Positions 7,591 to 12,019 of a stretch of 12,641 nt of DNA are shown here, in pieces. Within the stretch, counting starts at the first letter, position 1. Each line of letters starts with the position of its first letter. The notes under the pieces are model-generated. The model saw nothing but the letters and a program-made list of their open reading frames with translations, did not search any database and was not told the origin of the DNA. Origin of the DNA: DASWTL01 sp036405495 (GTDB lineage: Bacteria > Bacteroidota > Bacteroidia > Sphingobacteriales > Sphingobacteriaceae); NCBI GenBank assembly GCA_036405495.1, contig DASWXL010000134.1, positions 1 through 12,641 of the forward strand, in the 5' to 3' direction. The position numbers were made by a program, and so were the translations under genes.

Positions 7591-7765
7591 AGTACATAGT
7601 AGTTAGTATAAAGTATTTAGGGGGGGTGCTGGAACTGAGGTATGAGGTACGAGGTATGAGGGATGAGGGATGAGGGATGACCTGGCTTAATACCGACTAC
7701 TATGAACTATCTAAATACTAACTTCTAGACACTAAATACGCTAACTACTATATACTAAATACTTC
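7591..7765. repeat. Imperfect inverted-repeat element between nrnA and ndk
   Basis: The left arm holds ATAGTAGTTAG (7596-7606) and GTATTTAG (7613-7620). Their exact reverse complements CTAACTACTAT (7741-7751) and CTAAATAC (7732-7739) stand in the right arm, separated by a different spacing. CTAAATAC occurs three times on the right (7711, 7732, 7755), about 21-23 nt apart, so that arm is also a degenerate direct repeat. A heptamer tandem repeat fills the middle. It has no coding potential. It looks like a degenerate intergenic repeat element; whether other copies exist in the genome cannot be seen here. Confidence 0.7.
7636..7680. repeat. Heptamer tandem repeat (TGAGGTA/TGAGGGA)
   Basis: There are six consecutive 7-nt units: two TGAGGTA, one CGAGGTA, three TGAGGGA, followed by a partial TGA. 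Units differ from each other at one or two positions, and identical units are clustered, as expected from slippage or local duplication. The plus strand is purine-rich, and a run of seven G at 7620-7626 lies just before it. It lies about 94 nt upstream of the ndk -7 box. Confidence 0.9.
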
Positions 7766-7773
7766 AGAATCCC

Positions 7774-7781
7774 TACCTTTG
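7774..7781 (+). promoter_or_regulatory. -7 box of the ndk promoter
   Basis: TACCTTTG is an exact TAnnTTTG match, 19 nt before the ndk ATG. The -33 position falls in the right arm of the repeat element and has no TTG. The leader would be about 15 nt and A/T-rich, with AAAAAG directly before the ATG in place of a classical Shine-Dalgarno. Confidence 0.6.
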
Positions 7782-7800
7782 CATCCTCAATTTTAAAAAG

Positions 7801-8220
7801 ATGGCAACAAACAGAACTTTCACCATGATCAAGCCTGATGCGGTTGCGAACGGCCACATTGGAGCAATTTTAAATGATATCATTAAAGGCGGCTTTAAGA
7901 TCGTTGCGATGAAGTACACCAGCTTAACTCCTGAAGTAGCAGGCGAATTCTACGCTGTACACAAAGAACGTCCTTTTTATGGCGAACTGGTTAACTTCAT
8001 GTCTTCCGGTCCTATCGTGGCGGCTATCCTTGAAAAAGACAACGCTGTCGAAGATTTCCGCAAACTGATCGGCGCTACTGACCCAACCAAGGCTGATCAG
8101 GGAACTATCCGTCAAAAATATGCGAAGTCAATTGACGCTAACGCGATCCACGGATCAGATTCTGACGAGAATGCGGAAATTGAAGGAAGATTCTTCTTTT
8201 CAGCTTTCGAAAGATTTTAA
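7801..8220 (+). CDS. ndk: Nucleoside diphosphate kinase
   Basis: Transfers the terminal phosphate of ATP to other nucleoside diphosphates through a phosphohistidine, balancing the NTP and dNTP pools in the cytoplasm. The 139 residues match the normal bacterial length. K11 lies in TMIKPDAV near the N-terminus, R104 and the surrounding GTIRQKYA segment bind phosphate, and the catalytic H117 is in the signature NAIHGSDS. The family's Val-Glu after HGSDS is Asp-Glu here (HGSDSDENA), a small change outside the catalytic histidine. The start follows directly from MATNRTFTMIKP. A large hairpin begins 19 nt past the stop, and a small membrane-protein gene follows. Confidence 0.97.
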   Translation: MATNRTFTMIKPDAVANGHIGAILNDIIKGGFKIVAMKYTSLTPEVAGEFYAVHKERPFYGELVNFMSSGPIVAAILEKDNAVEDFRKLIGATDPTKADQGTIRQKYAKSIDANAIHGSDSDENAEIEGRFFFSAFERF

Positions 8221-8238
8221 TTATATCCGTCACGCTGA

Positions 8239-8276
8239 GCGGTGCCGAAATGTCGATCGCGACGTTTCGGCACCGC
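8239..8276 (+). other. Long perfect hairpin downstream of ndk
   Basis: GCGGTGCCGAAA (8239-8250) and TTTCGGCACCGC (8265-8276) are exact reverse complements. Inside them a T-G wobble and GTCG/CGAC extend the stem to about 17 pairs closing on an ATCG tetraloop. No T-run follows on the plus strand and none precedes it for the minus strand, so it is not a typical intrinsic terminator. It may cap the ndk mRNA 3' end, act as a weak terminator, or be a copy of a REP-like intergenic palindrome. Confidence 0.75.
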
Positions 8277-8309
8277 CCGGTCTGCCGCCCATGCGGCTTA
8301 CAAATCATT

Positions 8310-8501
8310 ATGAAAATATTCCAGCCCCGCTTTCTGATCTTCTTTTGTGTAATGCTGATCGTGCCTCCGCTTATCTCGTACATCGGCGGCTGGGACAGGA
8401 CATTAGATTACCTGTTTTTTCTCAAAGCTGTAGCGGTCGCCTTTTTCCTGACGGTGGCCTATTACCTGCTGATTAAGCGACAGGAAGAGAAAAGGAGATA
8501 G
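8310..8501 (+). CDS. Small two-helix membrane protein, unknown function
   Basis: A 63-residue protein I do not recognise. It starts MKIFQPR, then has hydrophobic segments at about 8-25 and 34-54 joined by a short polar turn (GGWDRTLDY), and ends in a basic tail (KRQEEKRR). By the positive-inside rule both ends face the cytoplasm, a helical hairpin. The frame is open from an ATG at 8250, but that ATG lies inside the ndk hairpin and the added residues look non-coding, so I chose 8310. Its stop TAG directly abuts the stop of the convergent DUF721 gene. It is probably read through from ndk, since I see no promoter motif of its own. Moderate confidence that it is expressed. Confidence 0.6.
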   Translation: MKIFQPRFLIFFCVMLIVPPLISYIGGWDRTLDYLFFLKAVAVAFFLTVAYYLLIKRQEEKRR

Positions 8502-8792
8502 CTATAGAAAAATTATCTCGTCGAGCACCTTACTTCCGGCCCGCTCATTCATCCTGTCGAGTATTTGCGACCGGATCATTAACATTTCATTCTTGATCAC
8601 CGATGATTCAATACGGATAAACAGCTTCCGTTCGCGGATGAACATCTCCCTGGTCCGGTTAGCAATCGCCTTTCCCATCATTTCCGGCCATGCGGCGATG
8701 AGCGACGTCTCATCGAACCGGCGCCGCAGCTTATATACTTCAAGCATCTGCTCGATAGCTTCCTTTAGTGATTTGTCGTTCGTGCGCCGCAT
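8502..8792 (-). CDS. DUF721 domain protein, DciA-like
   Basis: A 96-residue protein that is almost entirely the DUF721 domain. Recognisable features are the N-terminal helix with EVYKLRRRFDE, the IAAWPEMMGKAIANRT core (conserved W near residue 35) and the following strand and helix (KLFIRIESSVIKNEM). DciA, the DUF721-containing ancestral loader of the replicative helicase DnaB, carries this domain, often with an extra region absent from this short version. The gene begins 2 nt after the recF stop and is surely cotranscribed with it, which fits a role at replication forks. Whether it loads helicase here is an inference; the domain call is stronger than the function. Confidence 0.82.
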   Translation of the reverse strand: MRRTNDKSLKEAIEQMLEVYKLRRRFDETSLIAAWPEMMGKAIANRTREMFIRERKLFIRIESSVIKNEMLMIRSQILDRMNERAGSKVLDEIIFL

Positions 8793-8794
8793 AA

Positions 8795-9892
8795 TTATTT
8801 AATTGCTCCCTTTTCTACGTCAAAGATCTGAACCGGAACATTGATCTCCGCAAAGATAGTTTCAATTCGCTTCCGGCTGGTATCTGTTATAAAAATTTGT
8901 CCGAAATCATGCGCCGATACCATCTCCATGAGCTTGCGGGTTCTGTTTTCATCCAGTTTGTCGAAGATGTCGTCCAAAAGCAGTAAAGGTTTGAAGCCCT
9001 TCTGCCGATGCAGATAAGTATACTGAGCGAGCTTCAACGCCGTCAAAAACGATTTTTGCTGTCCCTGCGAACCGAATTTCTTCAGTGGCATGCCCTGAAT
9101 GGTAAAGACCAGATCGTCCTTGTGGATTCCGGTAGTGGTCCGTTCGAGGACGCGGTCGCGTTCAACAGACCTCTTCAGCAGATCATGAAAACGATCGTTC
9201 AGTAACTGCGAATCGTAAACCAGCATTACCTGCTCGGCCTCATCCGTAAGATAACGATAATGCCGGTTAAATATCTCCGTAAACTCTTCCAAAAACGCTT
9301 TCCTCTTTGCAAAAATACGGTTGCCGCTGCTGGTCAGCTGCTCGTCGTAAATATCAAGCAGCGAAGGATCATATTTTCCCGTTTCAGCGATCTGCTTCAG
9401 CAGTGCGTTTCTTGTCAGCAGACTCCGGTTATAAATGATCAGCTCATCGAGATATGTATTATCGGTCTGTGATATCACATTATCGATAAACTTCCGGCGC
9501 TCCTCGCTCCCTTCAATAATGATGCTGATATCATTAGGCGTGATCATTACTAAAGGAAAAAGGCCTATGTGGTCGGCAAGGCGGTTGTATTCCTTCTTGT
9601 TACGTTTGAACTGCTTTTTCTGGTTGCGCTTCAGAGCAACAGACACCACCTCTTCCCGCTCAGCCTTTTGAAAAGTACCCTGCACCATGAAAAAGTCGCC
9701 GCCCGACCTTATCTGCTGACTGTCAATAGGGTTAAAATAACTCTTACACAGTGACAGATAGTGTATGGCATCCAGCAGATTGGTCTTTCCCGCTCCGTTG
9801 TTACCGGTAAAAGCGTTGACAGATCCGGAAAAACGGAGTTCTGCCTCGGCATAATTCCTGAAGTTTAAGACGGAAAGTTTCTGAAGCCACAT
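8795..9892 (-). CDS. recF: DNA replication and repair protein RecF
   Basis: An SMC-like ATPase that, with RecO and RecR, promotes RecA loading at single-strand gaps. The 365 residues compare with 357 in E. coli. Walker A is GNNGAGKTN (30-38), the ABC-type signature GSQGQQKS (274-281), and Walker B LLLLDDIFDKLD (303-314), followed by the D-loop. The frame stays open upstream to about 10138, but the RecF family begins as here (MWLQKLSVLNFRNY), and a -7 box lies 6 nt before 9892, so the longer version is rejected. The DUF721 gene follows by 2 nt. The operon faces away from the TPR-ribH genes across a 148-nt spacer. Confidence 0.95.
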   Translation of the reverse strand: MWLQKLSVLNFRNYAEAELRFSGSVNAFTGNNGAGKTNLLDAIHYLSLCKSYFNPIDSQQIRSGGDFFMVQGTFQKAEREEVVSVALKRNQKKQFKRNKKEYNRLADHIGLFPLVMITPNDISIIIEGSEERRKFIDNVISQTDNTYLDELIIYNRSLLTRNALLKQIAETGKYDPSLLDIYDEQLTSSGNRIFAKRKAFLEEFTEIFNRHYRYLTDEAEQVMLVYDSQLLNDRFHDLLKRSVERDRVLERTTTGIHKDDLVFTIQGMPLKKFGSQGQQKSFLTALKLAQYTYLHRQKGFKPLLLLDDIFDKLDENRTRKLMEMVSAHDFGQIFITDTSRKRIETIFAEINVPVQIFDVEKGAIK

Positions 9893-9898
9893 GAAGTG

Positions 9899-9906
9899 CA
9901 AAAATA
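9899..9906 (-). promoter_or_regulatory. -7 box of the recF promoter
   Basis: TATTTTTG on the minus strand is an exact TAnnTTTG match and is separated from the recF ATG by only 6 nt (CACTTC). The nearest TTG upstream is 29 nt away, too far for a normal -33. If the box is used, the mRNA starts at or within a few bases of the ATG. Confidence 0.55.
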
Positions 9907-9965
9907 GTTTTTTAAAGAGCTTATGCGCGCGGTTGCAAAAAATTGATTTCCATAAACAATAGCTG

Positions 9966-9995
9966 TTGTGAGTAACAGGTAAAACTGTATTTTTG
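9966..9995 (+). promoter_or_regulatory. Promoter of the TPR protein gene
   Basis: TTG at 9966-9968 and TATTTTTG at 9988-9995 are 19 nt apart, the textbook Bacteroidota -33/-7 arrangement. The ATG is 45 nt downstream, leaving a leader of about 40 nt with a small palindrome. This is one of the best promoter matches in the window. Confidence 0.7.
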
Positions 9996-10004
9996 CGACT
10001 TAGT

Positions 10005-10019
10005 CGTTCCGGTGGAACG
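10005..10019 (+). promoter_or_regulatory. Short palindrome in the leader of the TPR gene
   Basis: CGTTCC, GGT, GGAACG forms a perfect 6-bp dyad starting 10 nt after the -7 box, so it lies at about +5 of the predicted transcript. It is followed by ATTTTCAATTT. It could be a repressor site, a 5' stabilising hairpin or a weak attenuator. Confidence 0.4.
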
Positions 10020-10040
10020 ATTTTCAATTTAGCAATACAA

Positions 10041-10721
10041 ATGTCAAACAACCCAAACGATAACGTTACCAAAGCAGAAAGCCCTGCAGGCAATACAGGT
10101 ACGTTTGTGCAAGAGAACAAAAAAAGCCTGGCGATCATTGGCGGAGCTATTATCGCACTGATCCTGCTCTACTTCGGTTATCAAAACTTTTATCTGGCGC
10201 CAAGGGCCGAAAAGGCGGCTAATGAGATGTACAAAGCTGAAGAATATGCGGCAGTAGATTCACTAACCGACAGAGCCATAAAGGGAGATGGTTCCTATCC
10301 CGGTTTCGCCACAATAGCTGAGGAGTACTCAAGCACCAAGTCTGCTAACCTGGCAAACGCCTATCTGGGCGGTCTTTATCTACAGAAAGGCGAATTTCAA
10401 AAGGCAGCTGAGGTTTTAGGCAATTACAGCAACACCGGAAGCCCTGTGATCGACCCGTTGGTTTTAGGCATGCTCGGTGATGCTTACAGCGAATTGAAAG
10501 ATTACAAAAAGGCAATAACCTACTATAAAAAGGCTGCTGAAAAACACGACAACTCATTTACAAGCCCGTTGTTCCTGAAAAAGCTGGGCCTTGTTTACGA
10601 AGAAGAAAAAGACAATCAGGCCGCTCTTGACGCATACAAGAAAATCAAGACGGAATATCCGGAAAGCTATGAAGCATCTGTTATTGATGCCTACATTGCA
10701 CGTACTGAAGCAAAACTATAG
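10041..10721 (+). CDS. Membrane-anchored tetratricopeptide repeat protein (YfgM-like architecture)
   Basis: A 226-residue protein with a short polar N-terminus, one transmembrane helix at about 29-47 (SLAIIGGAIIALILLYFGY), and a periplasmic-side helical region. TPR-like units are readable around residues 102-125 (LANAYLGGLYLQKGEFQKAAEVL), 142-165 (LGMLGDAYSELKDYKKAITYYKKAA) and 176-206 (FLKKLGLVYEEEKDNQAALDAYKKI). This single-helix-plus-TPR layout resembles YfgM, an ancillary factor of the Sec translocon; that link is by architecture only. The start is the ATG at 10041, not the in-frame TTG at 9993, which sits inside the -7 box. A hairpin follows the stop and ribH comes next. The gene faces away from recF. 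Confidence 0.85.
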   Translation: MSNNPNDNVTKAESPAGNTGTFVQENKKSLAIIGGAIIALILLYFGYQNFYLAPRAEKAANEMYKAEEYAAVDSLTDRAIKGDGSYPGFATIAEEYSSTKSANLANAYLGGLYLQKGEFQKAAEVLGNYSNTGSPVIDPLVLGMLGDAYSELKDYKKAITYYKKAAEKHDNSFTSPLFLKKLGLVYEEEKDNQAALDAYKKIKTEYPESYEASVIDAYIARTEAKL

Positions 10722-10734
10722 TAACCAGATAATG

Positions 10735-10742
10735 TAATTTTG
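10735..10742 (+). promoter_or_regulatory. Possible -7 box of the ribH promoter
   Basis: TAATTTTG is an exact TAnnTTTG match starting 13 nt after the TPR stop. The next base begins a 38-nt hairpin, so the predicted transcript would start inside the left arm. There is no TTG at the -33 distance. The 11-mer AATGTAATTTT recurs at the lipoprotein promoter (11318-11328). Confidence 0.45.
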
Positions 10743-10787
10743 GAAATGGTTGTTCTGAAACATTTCAGGGCAACCATTTCTTATTTT
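10743..10787 (+). terminator. Strong hairpin between the TPR gene and ribH, likely terminator
   Basis: GAAATGGTTG (10743-10752) pairs perfectly with CAACCATTTC (10771-10780). Two T-G wobbles and CTGA/TCAG extend it to about 16 pairs with an AACATT loop. TTATTTT follows, giving a plausible if imperfect U-tract. It would end the TPR transcript, yet it also lies between the ribH -7 box and ATG, with the ATG only 12 nt after the stem. Confidence 0.65.
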
Positions 10788-10792
10788 AAAAT

Positions 10793-11290
10793 ATGGCAAC
10801 CCATCTTAAAAACCTGTCGGATTTTTCAACCACCGAAATACCTTCTGCAAAGGATTTTCGGTTCGGAATCGTTGTCTCCCGGTGGAATGCAGAGATCACC
10901 GGAGCATTGTACCGGGGAGCACATGATCTGCTGATCAGGCACGAAGCGGAAAGCGAGAATATATTATCGGTAGAGGTTCCCGGAAGCTATGAGCTGATCT
11001 CGGGCGCCGACATGTTGTTAACGCTTCAAAAGGTAGACGCCGTGATCTGCCTGGGTTGTGTCATCCAGGGCGAAACGCGGCATTTTGATTTCATTTGCGA
11101 TGCTGTAGCCGGCGGATTGGCACAAGTTTCAATTAAACACAACAAACCAGTGGTATTTGGCGTATTAACCACCGATAACTTAGAACAGGCAGAGGACCGC
11201 GCCGGCGGAAAGCACGGGAACAAAGGCGAAGAAGCGGCAGCTACGGCAATCCAGATGGCGGCACTTCAACGTTCACTCGCCCGCAACTAA
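10793..11290 (+). CDS. ribH: 6,7-dimethyl-8-ribityllumazine synthase
   Basis: Catalyses the penultimate riboflavin step, condensing 5-amino-6-ribitylamino-uracil with 3,4-dihydroxy-2-butanone 4-phosphate. The 165 residues run slightly longer than the usual roughly 155 because of a 20-residue N-terminal lead. The substrate-binding SRWNAEIT (W31), VPGSYEL (63-69), GCVIQGETRHFDFI with catalytic H97, and the phosphate-binding EDRAGGKHGNKGEEAA (R136) are all present. Proteins of this family assemble into pentamers or 60-mer capsids. No other rib gene or FMN riboswitch is nearby, so ribH stands apart from the rest of its pathway. It is preceded by a hairpin and followed by a small terminator overlapping its stop codon. 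Confidence 0.96.
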   Translation: MATHLKNLSDFSTTEIPSAKDFRFGIVVSRWNAEITGALYRGAHDLLIRHEAESENILSVEVPGSYELISGADMLLTLQKVDAVICLGCVIQGETRHFDFICDAVAGGLAQVSIKHNKPVVFGVLTTDNLEQAEDRAGGKHGNKGEEAAATAIQMAALQRSLARN

Positions 11291-11308
11291 CTTGCGGCTT
11301 GGTTTTTG
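11281..11308 (+). terminator. Probable ribH terminator overlapping the stop codon
   Basis: CCGCAA (11281-11286) and TTGCGG (11292-11297) form a perfect 6-bp stem whose 5-nt loop contains the ribH TAA. CTTGGTTTTTG follows. The stem is short, so strength is uncertain. The T-run region also contains the TTG of the next promoter. Confidence 0.5.
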
Positions 11309-11329
11309 CCTGATCAAAATGTAATTTTA
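11299..11329 (+). promoter_or_regulatory. Promoter of the 38-residue lipoprotein
   Basis: TTG at 11299-11301 and TAATTTTA at 11322-11329 are 20 nt apart. The last base of the -7 box is A instead of the consensus G. Only GAAC lies between the box and the ATG, so the transcript would be leaderless or nearly so. Confidence 0.5.
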
Positions 11330-11333
11330 GAAC

Positions 11334-11450
11334 ATGAAAAAAGTAGTAATCGGAGTTTTAGCGCTTTTTGTGGCAGTCACCGTTCTGGAGTCTTGTTCCT
11401 CTAAACTATGTCCTGCGTATAATTCTTACCCAAGCGCAAGAAGAAAATAA
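11334..11450 (+). CDS. Tiny lipoprotein, 38 residues, unknown function
   Basis: Starts MKKVVIGVLALFVAVTVLE and has a lipobox-like LESC with lipidated C21. The mature part would be only 18 residues (CSSKLCPAYNSYPSARRK), with a second cysteine in CPAY and a basic end. It is too short for most gene finders, but the signal-peptide composition, a promoter just upstream, and a strong terminator just downstream make a self-contained unit. Minute lipoproteins with a CPAY-like motif occur in Sphingobacteriaceae as far as I recall; none has a known role to my knowledge. The lipobox has Glu at -2, which is unusual. Confidence 0.75.
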   Translation: MKKVVIGVLALFVAVTVLESCSSKLCPAYNSYPSARRK

Positions 11451-11470
11451 CTTTTTCGCTGAAAGCATTC

Positions 11471-11507
11471 AGAGCAGGGTTTCGCCGAAGCCCTGCTTTC
11501 TGTTTTT
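11471..11507 (+). terminator. Intrinsic terminator of the small lipoprotein gene
   Basis: AGCAGGG (11473-11479) pairs with CCCTGCT (11491-11497). A T-G wobble and TTC/GAA extend the stem to 11 pairs closing on a GCC loop. TTTCTGTTTTT follows. It is the clearest plus-strand terminator in the window and ends 21 nt after the lipoprotein stop codon begins. Confidence 0.88.
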
Positions 11508-11590
11508 ATACCACCCGCAAAAATTTACTTCTTCATTACGTTGTCATAAATCTTTTATCGGATTTTTGGGGAAAATAATCCCTGTCTTCA

Positions 11591-11605
11591 ACAGTTAATA
11601 ACTGT
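11591..11605. promoter_or_regulatory. Operator-like palindrome upstream of ytxJ
   Basis: ACAGTTA-A-TAACTGT is a perfect 15-nt dyad, 22 nt before the ytxJ ATG. Twelve of its bases (ACAGTTAATAAC) recur at 11995-12006 in the lipA promoter. A degenerate promoter (TTG 11541, GATTTTTG 11561-11568, 17 nt apart) lies upstream, which would put the palindrome in the leader. Confidence 0.4.
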
Positions 11606-11627
11606 CTGAAAACCACAACAAGTAATA

Positions 11628-11966
11628 ATGAACTGGATCACCATCACCGACAAAGAACAGCTAAGCGAAATCAAATCGGCCAGCGGCCACAGCATCATCT
11701 TCAAACACAGCACGCGCTGTTCTATCAGCCTGATGGCAAAGCGGAAGTTTGAATCCGAGTGGGACGAATTACCGGAAGAGAGCAAAGTATACTTTCTCGA
11801 TCTTCTCAGCTACCGTGATATTTCGAACACCATTGCGGAAGTTTTCCAGGTGCATCATGAATCGCCGCAGCTCTTGCTGATCAGGGACGGCGAATGTATT
11901 TTAAGCCAATCACACAGCGATATCAGCGTAGATGAAGTGAACGAAGTCTTGGAAGCGCAGGCATGA
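11628..11966 (+). CDS. ytxJ: Bacillithiol-system redox protein YtxJ (DUF2847, monothiol thioredoxin fold)
   Basis: A 112-residue cytoplasmic protein of the YtxJ family, proposed to act like a monothiol glutaredoxin that reduces bacillithiol-mixed disulfides. The diagnostic motif is FKHSTRCSISLMA with a single active cysteine C31; most relatives have Pro after the cysteine and here it is Ser (TRCSIS instead of TRCPIS). SYRDISNTIAEVFQVHHESPQLLLI carries the family's SPQ segment, the thioredoxin-like cis-Pro region. The only other Cys is in GECILSQ. It implies that the organism makes bacillithiol, though no bsh gene is in view. A palindrome lies just upstream. It follows a terminator and so must have its own promoter. 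Confidence 0.88.
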   Translation: MNWITITDKEQLSEIKSASGHSIIFKHSTRCSISLMAKRKFESEWDELPEESKVYFLDLLSYRDISNTIAEVFQVHHESPQLLLIRDGECILSQSHSDISVDEVNEVLEAQA

Positions 11967-11968
11967 TC

Positions 11969-11993
11969 AGTTGGGAGTTTGAAGTTGGGAGTT
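11969..11993. repeat. Two direct copies of AGTTGGGAGTT
   Basis: The 11-mer AGTTGGGAGTT occurs at 11969-11979 and 11983-11993, 14 nt apart, right after the ytxJ stop, and a third partial AGTT follows at 11997. The second copy contains the TTG used as the lipA -33 element. It looks like simple local duplication. Confidence 0.7.
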
Positions 11994-12015
11994 GACAGTT
12001 AATAACGTATTTTTG
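11985..12015 (+). promoter_or_regulatory. Promoter of lipA
   Basis: TTG at 11985-11987 and TATTTTTG at 12008-12015 are 20 nt apart, both exact. CAAC alone separates the box from the lipA ATG, predicting a leaderless transcript. The stretch ACAGTTAATAAC between the two elements repeats part of the ytxJ upstream palindrome. Confidence 0.65.
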
Positions 12016-12019
12016 CAAC

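Noticed and set aside
7636..7680. A CRISPR array
   Set aside because: Units are 7 nt and directly adjacent, with no spacers, and no cas genes are present.
8250..8309. A 20-residue longer version of the small membrane protein
   Set aside because: The ATG lies inside the hairpin and the extra residues (Cys/Arg/Pro-rich) look like translated spacer; 8310 gives a clean membrane-protein N-terminus.
9993..10040. A TTG start 16 codons upstream for the TPR gene
   Set aside because: The TTG is part of the -7 box, so it would not be on the mRNA; the ATG at 10041 gives a sensible N-terminus.
9893..10138. An 82-residue upstream extension of the recF reading frame
   Set aside because: It has no RecF similarity, crosses the recF -7 box and the divergent promoter, and overlaps the start of the TPR gene. 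RecF proteins begin at the MWLQK position.
10722..10792. An FMN riboswitch ahead of ribH
   Set aside because: The spacer is only 71 nt and holds one simple hairpin; the conserved FMN aptamer pieces are absent.
11560..11581. A hairpin (GGATT/AATCC) in the ytxJ upstream region
   Set aside because: Five pairs with a large loop are expected by chance in this A/T-rich spacer.
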